Source: Massarina eburnea CBS 473.64
Taxonomy: Eukaryota; Ascomycota; Dothideomycetes; Pleosporales; Massarinaceae
NCBI GenBank assembly: GCA_010093635.1
Contig: MU006784.1
Coordinates: 1,242,348-1,306,347 of the forward strand
DNA length: 64,000 nucleotides
Direction of reading: 5' to 3'
A program made the position numbers and the translations under genes. How positions within the stretch are numbered: the stretch's first letter is position 1; every line of letters starts with the position of its first letter. Shown one piece after another: positions 11,583-21,834 of the stretch. The notes beneath the pieces were generated by a model. The model did no database searches, was not told where the DNA came from, and saw only the letters and a program-made list of their open reading frames with translations.

Positions 11583-12674
11583 TCACCAGCTTTCTGGATT
11601 GCAGTACTTCCTCCAATTATGGTTCTCCTTGAACCCAAGCACCTCACGGATCTTCCTGTTACTCAACGGCGCTTCAAACTCCTGCAACTCCCTTGTAATC
11701 GGTGTATCTGGACACCACTGTTCGAGAAACTGGCGAGTGGGAAAAGTCGCAGTGATGGTGTCGTTCGTTGCATTGAAGATCTGGAAGCCAAGACCGTCCT
11801 TCCGGAAACAGAGGTCACATATCTGACCTAGATCCCGCGCGTCGATGTAGGACCAGGCGTTCCGCTTTCGAAGCTTCGGGTCATTGATATATTTGGGAAA
11901 GTCACGCTCGTACTCGTGAGGTTCGACTACGTTTCCGATCCGAAGAGCGTAAATATCGGCGTCGAATCTTCGCGCAAAGCCTCGTGCGCATCGCTCACCG
12001 ACGAGCTTCGAGATACTAACGTCGTAGGTACAAGGTCAGTAAAGCTCATCCAAAAGGGCGCCAGTCTGCATATTGGGGCTACGTACGCGTATGTGTCCAT
12101 TGGATTGACGTCGGCGTCCTCGTCTAGAGGAAAGGAGGTGTAGTCAATGTCGCCCTGACCAAAGCAGACCTCATATGTTGTCTCGCTGGATGCGATAATG
12201 ATCTTCCTCACGCCCAGCTTGCATGCCGCCTCGATAACGTTGTATGTCGATGTTACGTTGCCTCGAAAGCACTCATTGTCTGGGACGAGCATGTTCCTAG
12301 CATAGGCTGCGAAATGAATGACGGCATCGGGCGGTCCCGGGAGTTCTAGCATTAAGGTATAAAGTCAGCATAGTTGATCCAAGGCTAACACAGTCTAAAC
12401 GAAGGAGTTACATACGGGGCCCTTCGTATCCAGCAAAGTTGAAATGGGACGTCAACGCATTGAAGCATTGTCCACTGTCGGTGAGGTCTGCCTTCAGAGT
12501 GAAGACTCCAGCGTCCGGGTCTGGGAAATCGACAAGGTCCACGTTGAGCACCTCGTACCCTCTCTTGATCAGCTCTGGAATCGCATGTCTTCCCGCTTTG
12601 CCAGAGCCCCCAGTGAAGACAATTCGTTTTCCCATAGCTGGCATTGTGTATAGTGTGCTGTCCATCTTCGTCAA
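11583..12674 (-). CDS. NAD(P)-dependent epimerase/dehydratase, extended SDR
   Basis: Rossmann-fold oxidoreductase of 316 residues in three exons: 12416-12674, 12087-12345 and 11583-12015. The nucleotide-binding loop TGGSGKAG is near residue 20. The active site has Ser-Ser-Glu after strand 5 (IIIASSE) and the catalytic YxxxK as YAISK, which only appears after removing intron 2 (12016-12086). The region NAWSYIDARDLGQIC is typical of extended SDRs acting on nucleotide sugars or uronates. The start used is the first Met; MPAMGKRIVFTGG, about ten residues in, is an alternative. Substrate not determined. It lies 287 bp upstream of the GGC1 start on the same strand, with no functional link apparent. 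Confidence 0.85.
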
Positions 12675-13033
12675 TCGAGTTTCACTTTATAGAGGTCTAG
12701 AGTGAAGCGAACCTGACACTGCGACGTAGGCGGATAGATGTGATGTGGGGTCTGGGTGATTCGTAAGATGTCTTGTTTGTCTCAAGAGCAAGCAATTGAA
12801 TGTGTTTTGTCAACAAAGGGCACTGTTCCAGAGTGAATCCCCAGATTACTCCGTACCCTTGTAGTTGCGGGTCACAACGTCACTTGCCTCGCTACCGGTC
12901 CCGCTCCGCATCCAGGTCAGCTTCCGACACCGATCATTTCTCCACACTTTCGCTTCATTCATCATTCGACCATCGGCCATCGACCACGTCCTCAGACACC
13001 TCACGCAAATCTCATGGTCGCATCCCCCTACTC
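12675..13033. promoter_or_regulatory. Divergent promoter between the SDR and a plus-strand gene
   Basis: The 359 bp between two divergent start codons must contain both promoters. The half next to the plus-strand gene is C/T-rich, as in many fungal 5' leaders. No specific factor site was identified. Confidence 0.5.
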
Positions 13034-13946
13034 ATGACCACCGGGCTCATGCGGCGGTTGTTTTCCTCGTCAAGCCGCGCACAACTCCCCCCACGATCGA
13101 CCCATCTCGCGGCACCCCGGCTGCTTGGCCTCAAGCAATACCAGCGCAGCATCACCGACGTGCGTCCGCGACAGGCTTCGGTAGCGCGGACGTGGTTCAC
13201 GAGCTCGGCGACATGTTTGCATACAGAGGGCGGCGGTGACCATCCACCACCAAATGAGCGCAATCTGAAGTTGGGCAAAAGTATGCATGCCTCGCAGTGC
13301 GTGTAGGGAAGCGTTGCTGACCTTCGCAGCTATACGCACACTTCACGAACGACTCCCAACGCTGCTAGTGTCGCCGCTTCCGCAAGACATTCTCTCGCCG
13401 CAAATCAGCCTCCACCTATTTCCCTCGACGCATCCGAGCCTCCCCGCAGCAAGCGGAAAGATTGCATACACGGCAGCGCTATGGACAGCCCCAGTCGCGT
13501 GGGGGAGAGTGCCCGTAGTTGGCAATGTAAAACTGAAGATATTGTCCGAGCGTATGGTGAAGAACGGCGGAACATGCAGCGCCGCGGACAGGCGACACGA
13601 AAGACTCGTTGTGAAGTGGGAGACGTGTGGCAAGTCGGACGGGCCTGTGAGCGAAGCGATGGAGAAGATTACGAGTATTGTGAGGGGCTCGAGACAACAC
13701 GAAGCGCACGAAGAGTTTTCAGGCTTGTTTCTGTTCGAATTTGATGAAGAGGGCAGGATTGTCAGGCATACGATTGAGCATGTGGAAGAGAATGGACAAT
13801 GCGACAAGCACACCACAAGGGTCGTCAGTGTAACAGATTGGCTTCTGGGGCGCGCATGGGGTCGGCGCGAGGAAGGCTCTCCGAGTCTAGCTTTCGCGAA
13901 GATTGCGAAGACGGAGGATACACGACGACCTGGCAAGGCCCAATGA
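13034..13946 (+). CDS. Conserved fungal protein with mitochondrial-type presequence, function unknown
   Basis: 287 residues in two exons, 13034-13280 and 13330-13946, joined in phase. The first 70 or so residues are rich in Arg, Ser, Ala and Leu with almost no acidic residues (MTTGLMRRLFSSSSRAQ), which looks like a mitochondrial targeting peptide. The rest is a compact domain without membrane segments. It contains LPTLLVSPLPQDILSP, GKIAYTAALWTAPVAWGRVP, a strand-like EEFSGLFLFEFDEEGRI and a closing VSVTDWLLGRAWG. The FEFDEEGRIVRHTIEHVEE stretch resembles the alternating strands of small alpha+beta barrel folds (NTF2-like), but that is inference only. I do not recognise a named family. The upstream open frame from 12800 is probably 5' leader. 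Confidence 0.75.
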
Positions 13947-14433
13947 TCATGGCACGACACGCCAACGCCCTTTGACGATGAGACGGCCCATCGTTTTCTT
14001 GGAACACACTCACCTCTTACCGCGCACATCTCCACTATTCTCGCGCTTTTCACTTCCTTCCTATTCGTGCTCTTGGCCTGCATGCTCGTGGCTCTCTAAG
14101 CACCGCTGTACAAAATTGTGTGACCGGAGGTCGTCGTGTCAGATGCTGTAGGATAGGTAGCCAAAAACAATAAATTCCTGTAGCAACCAGCCCCTCGGAT
14201 AGTAAAGCATATCAGATGACGCGACAGTCATTGACTCTGCATATGCGTTGCAGACTAGAACGTTCGGTGGTGGGGTATTTCTCAAGCCCCTGTTTGGTTG
14301 TTTGGCACAAGTCTTCGAAACACCAAATTTACTTATTATACACACAAGAGCAAAGACTACGTACCCATGAACGTAGGGGACTGTTCCTGGCTTCTACCGC
14401 GGATGTCCCTGCTCTACACATCGATACAGATAT
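13947..14433. other. Intergenic up to the retrotransposon insertion
   Basis: 3' flank of the preceding gene. Base composition is normal up to 14433, then changes at the LTR. No gene seen. Confidence 0.55.
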
Positions 14434-14438
14434 ATCAT
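14434..14438. repeat. Target site duplication, left copy (ATCAT)
   Basis: Five bases directly before the LTR, identical to the five bases directly after the right LTR (21330-21334). A 5-bp duplication is the norm for Ty1/copia integration. Confidence 0.93.
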
Positions 14439-14712
14439 TGTTAGAGGGATCACGAGCTGGAAATAGTAGGTTCAGGTGATCAATTGGAGGATCACTGTCT
14501 TAGAGGAAGACGAGCGAAAGCTTAGACTATATACAAAAGAGATAATCCGGATTAGATAAACGTGCTCCTAATTAGGGACTACTGTGCTCTTATCTAAGCC
14601 TAAGCTAGCTAAGAGCTAAGCTTAATGTTCTCTTTAGGGAGCCCTGCTCTTAAGGAGCCCTGCTCTTAGCAGAGCGTCCTAGGCTCTCTTTAGGTACTCT
14701 GCTCCTGTAACA
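14439..14712 (-). repeat. Left LTR, 274 bp (3' LTR of the element)
   Basis: Begins TGTTAGAG and ends CTGTAACA, so it has the expected TG...CA ends. It aligns without gaps to 21056-21329 with 22 differences, all transitions. In this copy the first 146 bases are the less mutated form and the last 128 the RIP-mutated form. The coding strand of the element is minus, so this is its downstream LTR. Confidence 0.95.
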
Positions 14713-14723
14713 CACCCCCTAGG
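14713..14723 (-). other. Polypurine tract of the retrotransposon
   Basis: Read on the minus strand the 11 bases before the LTR are CCTAGGGGGTG, a G-rich run directly adjoining the LTR start TGTTACAGG. This is the expected place for plus-strand DNA priming. The pyrimidine at the LTR side may be a RIP product or natural. Confidence 0.7.
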
Positions 14724-15124
14724 TAAATAGAAATAAGTGTAGTAACGCCTGTTACTGCGCTCTTCTATTTACCTAATAGAGAGCTTACTAAGTAGGTAAC
14801 TATAGTAGCAGTAGAGCGCAATTTACTTTTATTTACTCGCTTACAAGCTACTAACATAGGAAACTCTTACTCTTTCTAACTTTCTCTTCTTTACTATTAT
14901 TACAATGGCCCGCGTACGTACTAAGCTCTTCCTTAACTCCTATAACAATCTTAGGATTAGGCGTTTGTACTGTATACTAATTAGTAATATAGTCTTTAAT
15001 TTATAATACCTTACGCTGCAGCTCTGCTGTGCGCGCTGCTACTACCCTTACCTACGCTACCTACCTCTACGCCTCTTACGCTTCTCTCTCTCTTACTCTT
15101 TCTTACTCTTTACCTCTGCTACTG

Positions 15125-15225
15125 CTACGCTACTACTACTACTACTACTACTACTAAAGCTACTACTACTAATACTACTACTACTAAAGCTACTACTACT
15201 AAGGCTACTACTACTAAGCTCCTTA
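15125..15225. repeat. Imperfect CTA trinucleotide tract inside the retrotransposon
   Basis: Three blocks of CTACTACTA separated by AAGCTA or AAGGCTA, about 100 bp in all, lying between the RNase H end and the left LTR. It may be a RIP-altered CTG/CCA-type repeat, because RIP would turn CpA into TpA. Confidence 0.7.
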
Positions 15226-15929
15226 CTTGCAAGCAGGCTGTAACCCCTCCTAGGGGGTCTAAGAGGAGGCCTCTAGGTACCTCTTACCTAGATTATGCTG
15301 CGCGTTGTAGTGTATTATGTAGCGCGTATATTACGTTAGCTCTAGCTAGCTAATTATATAGCGTCTACTATAATATATTATGTAGTATACGCTGCTAGCA
15401 GTGTGCCTCTAGGCACTAGTGTAAGCTACTACTAGCTTATATTAGCTACTATACTAAGTAGCTAGTTGCCTAGCTAGAGGATAGTACTACTACCTTAGTA
15501 AGATTAATCTTTGTAGCGTAGATTACAATTAGCGTAGTAATGTATTTATAGTAGGCTTACCCTCTACGTATAGTAGTGCGTAAGTTAATGTTAGATCTAT
15601 TCCTAGGTAATATTAGGATAGAGAGCGCTTTAGGCGCGTTAGAGAGAGGCTCTAGTGCTCTCTAGGGTAAAGACGCGCTGCGCAAGCAGCGCGCTAAGCT
15701 CCTAGTAGAGTTATCTACTTTTATATAATTATTAAGATTACTAGGCCTAGAGGAGAGAGGCTTATACTCTCTCTAGTACTATACCCGCGCTGTAGGGGGA
15801 GTTGTGCCCTTAGAATTAACTCTATCTCTACTTTCTTACTCTTCTCTTACACTAATTCTGTAATCTGTTGCTCTAGGCTCTAAAGCCTTAGAAGCTCTCT
15901 AAACTTCTAAAACTTTTGCTTACTTAGGT

Positions 15930-15956
15930 ATTTTGTAAGCCTGTTAGCTAGCATGT
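15930..15956 (-). pseudogene. RNase H C-terminal motif of the copia pol
   Basis: The minus strand reads NMLANRLTK, which matches the end of copia RNase H domains (usually D-x-x-A-D-x-L-T-K). Both Asn positions are a single G-to-A step from Asp. This marks the end of the recognisable pol. Confidence 0.8.
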
Positions 15957-16827
15957 TAGTAGTAGGCAAGTACTCTAGTTTAAATAATCCTCTAGCGTAC
16001 TCCTGCTGTAACTACATGTTCTAGATATTAACGTGTCGTAAGCGCGTTATAATCCTCTTACTAGCCCTTACTACAAGCCTAATTGTCTGCTAATTATTAT
16101 AGAAGATTTTCTAAACAGTATTTAGGGAGAGCGTAAGCTTATAAAACAATTGTTTTATAGCTATAGATTCCTTAGCAACATATTCTATAGCGATTAGCTT
16201 AGCCTTAGTAGTAGAGGTAGTTACTATAGGTTGCTAGGCTGCTTTCTACAAGATTAATCTACTAAACAAGCTTATTATGTATCTATGTAACAATCGCCTA
16301 GTCTTAGAATTATTAGTAAATAACGCGTCTCTATATATAAAGAGCTTAGGCCCTTAATAATTCCTATAGATAATTGCTTAAAAGCGCGTCTAGTACAGGT
16401 ACTTAATTGTCTACTTAACTACTACTAAGTGCTTTTTACTTAGGTTAATAAGGAACTAGGAGAGCTAGGAGGTAGCGTAAGCTACGTTAGGTCTAATTAT
16501 AATAGCTGTGTATAGGGCAGATCTAACAAGCTCTTAATAAGTCTTTACCTCCTTTTTTAAAGCTTCCCTAGTGTGCTTAACGAGCTTAGTAGAAGGGAGA
16601 GGCACCTTAGGAAACTAACCTATATTAGCAAGATTGTATTTCTTAGTAATCTTATTAATGTAGGTGTTGTAAATAAGCGCAATTATCTGCGCTGCTTAGT
16701 TCCTAATTACTCTAATTCCTAGAAACTAGTGTATAGCTCCCTGCTCCTGCAGCTTATAGCGTTCCTTAATTAATTTAATTAGCTAACTAGCCTTAAGCTT
16801 GTTATACCTATTAAATAAGAGCAGGAC

Positions 16828-16839
16828 GTTATCTACGTA
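16828..16839 (-). pseudogene. Reverse transcriptase active-site motif, mutated (YVDN)
   Basis: The minus strand reads LLFYVDNVLLLF. The copia polymerase box is normally YVDD; here the second catalytic Asp codon has become AAC, one G-to-A step. Loss of that Asp abolishes metal binding. The surrounding frame (about 16.6-17.4 kb) contains many TAG/TAA stops. Confidence 0.85.
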
Positions 16840-19236
16840 GAACAGTAGTATAATGCGCCGCTCTTTGTTAAAGAATAAACAAGGCTCCTCTTTAGACGCT
16901 ATAAGCCTAAGCTTAGTAAGTATTATAGAGAATTCCTTGTACTAGAGTAGTAGTAAATCGCGCAGCCTATACAGTACTCGTTTAAGCGCTACAATCTTTC
17001 TAGGTTTCTTAAAACTGTTAGGGAGATTACAGAACACTAGTTCTCTAGCCTTACTAATCTTAGCATTTAGGAAAGCTCCTACTATGTTGTACTGCTTAAT
17101 CTCTAGGTTAAACTCTACAGTAATCGCTATTACTATTCTAAAGGACCTCGCTACGAGCGTAGCAGCGTAGGTTAACTGTAGTAAGTTAATTACCTAGAGA
17201 TCTCCTTGCACTACTATCCTAGCCTTGCACTTAACAAAGTACCTGTCCTTATTAATCTTGTATGTAAATACCTATTTAAGCGGTAAAGGCCTGCTAGGGT
17301 AATTATTCTAATTAACTACTTCCTACGTCTCCTTCTTAAGAAGCGTGCCTATCTCTTTCTAAGCTGCTTGCCTAAACAGCTTACTAAATTAGTATAAATA
17401 GAGCTTATTCTATCCTTAAGGCTCTCTTAGAAACTTATCTCTGTAGATGCAAGCTTCTGCTAGCCTGTTAAGGGCTGCAGCTACTACTAAATATAGTAGT
17501 TTAAGCTCCTTATCTTAAGAGTAGAGATTCTCTGCTCTTAGGAAGTAGGTATACCTAAAGTTAGAGCTCCTAGCTTCTAAGTACATTAGTGCGTGCACAC
17601 TAGCGCTTCCTCTACTCTCTAGATTATCTAGATCCTCTCTATAGTGCCTTTAGCTTGTTTACGTAGGAGAGCCCTAGACGCGCTTTACATACTTGCGTTT
17701 AGGAGGTACTTAAGTAGCTAACTCTAGCTGCTCTAGTAATTATTAGTCTACCTTTAGTAGCTTAACTAATCTGTGTACAGTCTCGCCTAAAGTAGGAGAT
17801 AGATTATCTTTAGAGCTTAGACTAGGTGCTGCTAAGCTTCGCTTAGCTAGGCAGGACGTTAGTCTCTGTAACCCTAGCTTGTCCTAATCTCTAGTTAAAC
17901 GCGTGTCCTAGTAACTGCTAGGCAAATTACTACAATCTCCTAATAGGAGACTACCTGCCCTAGGGCTCTCTAGTAATAGTGTAGCTTCTAGGGAAGGAAG
18001 GCCTATAGGGGGCTCCTTCTGCTCTTTACAGACTCTCTGTAACTCGCTAGCTAAGCGCGTTACCTGCGTACCTACTATACTTAGCAGAGCTTAATCCTCT
18101 AGTTAACTACTAGAGGATTCTGCTTTACTAGCCTTGGCACCCCTAAGCTGCTACTTAGTAGTTAAAGGAACCTCTACATCCTCTTGCTGCTCTTCTAGTT
18201 CGTTAAAGACTAGCTCCTTAAGAGCTTCTCTAACGTTAATAATCTCGTTTTTGTGCAGAACGTTAATAATCTTAATAGCATCTTCTTTATTAATCTCTTA
18301 ATTATTACCTTAATAGAAGAGTGCCTTATTAAAGGTTACGTTCTGCGTCGTAATTACCTAGTTAAGCGTAGGGACCTATATTCTGTAGATATTCAAGGCT
18401 TTATAGCCTATAAGATACCTAATATAGCTTCTAGAGATTACCTTAAATTCTCTCTTGTTACGCCTAGTAGCGCGCTTCCTGTTTAATAGGTATGCGCGAC
18501 AGCTGTAGGCGTACACGCTACTCTAATCTAGGCATAGATTTACTATTACCTGTCTTATAGGCTTAGGCTCGTACTAGTAGAAGTACTAATACGTCTAACT
18601 ATCTAGTACCTTATTTAGTAATCTTATCTTATGTACGCGCGTAGAGCTTATGTTATAGAGCTACACTATAGCGTCTACTACCTCTAGCTAGAGCTTCTTA
18701 GGGAGGTTTGCTGCGATCCTTATCTTAATTGCTTTCTCTATAATCTCTTAGCTAGCTCTCTCTGCTCTACTGTTCAGCTTATATGTGTAGAGAGGCAAGA
18801 GCTTAATTTTAATCCTGTTCTCCTCTGCCTAGAGCTTAAATTAGAATTTCCTACGCTAAGAGAGCGTTGCGACGTTGTTATCCTGTTGTATTTTACAGAT
18901 TGCGAGCTTGTATTACGTCTGTAGGAAGCTTGCAAAACTTTTAAATACTCTTATAATCTCTAGGAGAGATTTATACTATAAATTCTAGTTATAGAGCTTC
19001 CTACTGTAATTACACTTTAGGATAAGCAACTACTGTTTATAGAGCCTCCCGCTAGGCATGTTAAATAGGTCCTAAGAGACTCTCTAGTATAGCTAGGGTA
19101 ATTATTCTTTTAATTACCTTAAGATTACCTGCGTTGCGTGCATAACTGCGTAGTACTTACACTACTTATAACTAACTCCCTTAATCTATACGTTGCGCGC
19201 TTTACTTATAAGAGCACGTAGAGCTTCTAGCCTAAG

Positions 19237-19260
19237 GTAACCTAATCTAGCATACTATAA
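19237..19260 (-). pseudogene. Integrase HHCC zinc-finger remnant
   Basis: The minus strand reads L-stop-YARLGY followed by LRLEALRAL. Copia integrases have W-H-x-R-L-G-H here. The Trp codon is now TAG and both zinc-binding His codons are TAT/TAC, each explained by single G-to-A or C-to-T changes. This fixes the element's coding strand and order. Confidence 0.8.
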
Positions 19261-19557
19261 CTCTTTAGTATCTACTTATAGATATGTGCGCTACAATTAG
19301 AGCGTGCAACTGCTTAGTATTACGCTTATTATAACAGGGTAAACAGAAATAGGCTTGTATTTAATAAATATAAGGTTATGTTCGCGCTTTAGAGTAGCTA
19401 ACACTACGCTCTTTAATAGATTTCCTACTCTTAGCGTGTTATTAAGCCTAAGGTACTACACCCCTTTCTACTACAGACAAGCTTCTAAGATAATATTAAC
19501 ATAAAATCCTTTAACTACAGCTACGTTGTTAAGCGTAAGGTCCTTAGTAGAAGCACC

Positions 19558-19794
19558 CTATAGGCTATTAATAATCCCTCTAAGCACATAAGTGCCTACT
19601 CCTAGGATTAGAAAGGCCTGTGTTCTAGCCTTAACTGTGCGCAGCTCCTTGGCAGCCTTAAAGGTACTAGGGACTAAGAGGTCTAAGCTGTTAACAAGGT
19701 ATACAGCTGCTCTATTATCTAGGATAGTGCTTATAGAGAGAGAGTGTATAGAGAAATCTATTATTAAGTACACGCTAGGTAAAGCTCCTTGCAT
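19558..19794 (-). pseudogene. Aspartic protease remnant of the copia polyprotein
   Basis: Longest surviving open stretch of the polyprotein (78 codons). It contains TILDNRAAVYLVN, where retroviral-type proteases have D-S-G-A. The catalytic Asp is kept (19717-19719), but the following Ser and Gly codons are AAT and AGA, each one G-to-A step away. Downstream, GVGTYVLRG fits the flap-side strand of copia proteases. Confidence 0.8.
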
Positions 19795-20007
19795 TAAGGC
19801 TAGATTAATTAGAGCAGCAACAATACTACCTAGGTACTTAGTACTAGGCTAATTAGGTGTATTAGTTAGGATTATCTAACCTTTCTTTACTTTTATCTGC
19901 GCTTAGAGATCCTTCTATAGCTTAGTATAGAGATTGTTAAGGATCTTCTAACGTACAGATTTTAAAAGCCTAATTAGCTTTCCTGTAATTGCTAATTCAA
20001 GCTTCTA

Positions 20008-20049
20008 GTATGTAATTAGGGTCTACTTGTGCTTCCTTTCGCACGGGCA
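20008..20049 (-). pseudogene. Gag zinc-knuckle remnant
   Basis: The minus strand reads CPCERKHK, then a stop, TLIT, then Tyr where the last zinc-binding Cys would be. The spacing C-x-C-x3-H-x6-C is typical of fungal copia Gag knuckles (CxCG..H). The internal stop (TAG) and the Tyr codon (TAC) are single G-to-A changes from Trp and Cys codons. Confidence 0.7.
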
Positions 20050-21039
20050 GAGCTTCTTATTAGCCCCTCCTCTACTCTAATTCTAATTAGCAAGGGGCTA
20101 GCCTAATCTATTTAGTAGCTTAGATAACGATCTTCTACCTAGTGTAGCAAAGATCCCTGCACTGTTACCTATTAACGTACGCAACGCGTGTTCTTGCAGG
20201 AGAGTAGAAAATACTCTTCTAAGCTAATTAAGAGTAAGTGTTAGTTCCCTAAGCACTATAGCCTAAAGCATTAATTAGAGAGCTCTCTACGCCTAGTCTA
20301 GAGCTATTCTGCGAGAAAGCGCGTTAAGAAAGTCCTACGTAGCAAGCTGCCCTTTAATCTCTATAACCTTATAGGCCTTTGCCTTAGCGTAGAGCGCGCT
20401 CTATTTATAATACTAGGTCTTAGAATCTTAGTGTCCTAGCTTAGCTTTCTTAAGGTAAGCCTAGTATTGCTAGCGCATAAGATTTATCGTGCTAGCGTTA
20501 GTAAGAGATAATTCTTTCTTAAGATACTTAATAAGAGCTTGTAACGTAACTGTATTATCTTCTAGAAGCGTTATTATAGCTAGTGCGTAGAGTAATAGGT
20601 TAATAGTAGTAGTAACCTAGGTCTAGAGGTTCTGCAAGCGTACGCTAGATATAAACTAGTTACTTATATAAGCTTTGTACTTATTTAACTAGTTACTGTA
20701 CTTAGCTGCTTAGCTTAGGTTGTCGCTTAGTACTAGGAAGATTAGTGCTTTGTTAGCTAGGTTAGCGATAAGAGCTATCTCTAGGTTAACAAGCTCCTAT
20801 ACGCCCTTAGTAAGAGTATAGAATTAGAACTGCGTATACTACTCTAGCTAGCTCGTGTAATCTTTAAGCTACTAGGTACCTGCAGGAAAGGGAGCGTTAG
20901 ATATAACGTTAAGTTAATTGCAAGAGCACAAAATAAGACAAGGTAGGAATATATAATTAAGAGACAAGATTAATTAGAGCGTCTAAACGCTACGTATCTA
21001 GCTCTTTAGTTAGCAGGGAGAAGTATACTGCTTTCTAAA

Positions 21040-21055
21040 GCGCTAGGCTTATAAC
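21040..21055 (-). other. Primer binding site, half-tRNA iMet type (RIP-altered)
   Basis: The minus strand directly after the 5' LTR reads GTTATAAGCCTAGCGC. Apart from two transition differences this is the complement of the anticodon stem-loop of initiator Met tRNA (complement GTTATGAGCCCAGCGC), not of its 3' acceptor end. Drosophila copia and yeast Ty5 prime in this way, using a tRNA cut in the anticodon loop. Confidence 0.75.
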
Positions 21056-21329
21056 TGTTAGAGAGATTATAAGCTAGAAATAGTAGGTTTAGGTAATTAA
21101 TTAGAGGATTACTATCTTAGAGGAAGACGAGCGAAAGCTTAGACTATATATAAAAGAGATAATCTAGATTAGATAAACGTGCTCCTAATTAGGGACTACT
21201 ATGCTCTCATCCAAGCCTAAGCTAGCTAAGAGCTGAGCTTAATGTTCTCTTTAGGGAGCCCTGCTCTTAAGGAGCCCTGCTCTTAGCAGAGCGTCCCAGG
21301 CTCTCTTCAGGTGCTCTGCTCCTGCAACA
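21056..21329 (-). repeat. Right LTR, 274 bp (5' LTR of the element)
   Basis: Begins TGTTAGAG and ends CTGCAACA; same length as the left copy. The first 146 bases carry T/A at all 15 differing sites and the last 128 carry C/G at all seven. The element's promoter would lie here, reading away from the Ede1 gene. Confidence 0.95.
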
Positions 21330-21334
21330 ATCAT
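21330..21334. repeat. Target site duplication, right copy (ATCAT)
   Basis: Matches 14434-14438 exactly. Together they mark a single intact insertion with no flank rearrangement. Confidence 0.93.
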
Positions 21335-21834
21335 ATATCCAGGCTGACTATCGACATTCAAGTATGATAGCGATTAACGCAGAAAGCAGCCGATCTTTGC
21401 GAAGCCCCCAAGCTCCACCCTGATTGGCAACCGTGCAAGAAAAAAAGAAAGCAGGTGGCTGGAAAGGTGCAATCGCTTCGCTGGACCGCTTGAGGATGCT
21501 AGTTTCTGGGTTGACAGGTGATCATGCATGCAAGCCGCAGCCAATCGCGCGCGCTCAGGGCAGCTGGGAGTCCCCAGTCGCAGTCGAGAGCTTTGAACAC
21601 CATCCACGCTGTTTCCGGTCCGCGACCTCTTCATCCTCCCACTACATTCACCATTACTAGTCACCCCGTTCCGTCGACGGGTGCAGACACTCTCGTTGAG
21701 TCATCCCGCGTGCCCGCCCGAGTCTTGACACCGGCTTCCGCAGCACCTCGACCTTCCCCGCGCCGCCCCCATTCCCCCCCATTCCCCCCCATTACCCTTA
21801 CACCATAGCGGCAGCGACAGCGACAACGGCAGCC
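21335..21834. promoter_or_regulatory. EDE1 upstream region, adjoining the retrotransposon
   Basis: 500 bp between the insertion and the Ede1 start codon. Base composition is normal, with no sign of RIP. It ends in a C-rich leader with a CATTCCCCCC-like repeat (about 21768-21795) and GCGACAG-type repeats just before the ATG. Confidence 0.5.

Larger units (their letters stand above)
14439..21329 (-). mobile_element. Ty1/copia LTR retrotransposon, complete in structure, killed by RIP
   Basis: 6,891 bp from LTR to LTR, flanked by ATCAT duplications. Domain order on the minus strand is Gag zinc knuckle (about 20.03 kb), protease (19.7 kb), integrase HHCC finger (19.25 kb), reverse transcriptase (16.83 kb) and RNase H C-terminus (15.94 kb). 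Integrase before reverse transcriptase makes it copia, not gypsy. The interior is A+T-rich and poor in CpA/TpG. Every frame is broken by stops that fit C-to-T or G-to-A change, as expected from RIP. A primer site abuts the right LTR and a polypurine tract abuts the left one. It cannot encode working proteins. Confidence 0.93.

Noticed and set aside
18253..18486. Plus-strand frame inside the retrotransposon
   Set aside because: The pol motifs are all on the minus strand; this is a chance frame in A+T-rich DNA.
14439..21329. Gypsy-type classification
   Set aside because: Integrase finger lies upstream of reverse transcriptase in element sense and the primer site is of the copia/Ty5 half-tRNA kind.
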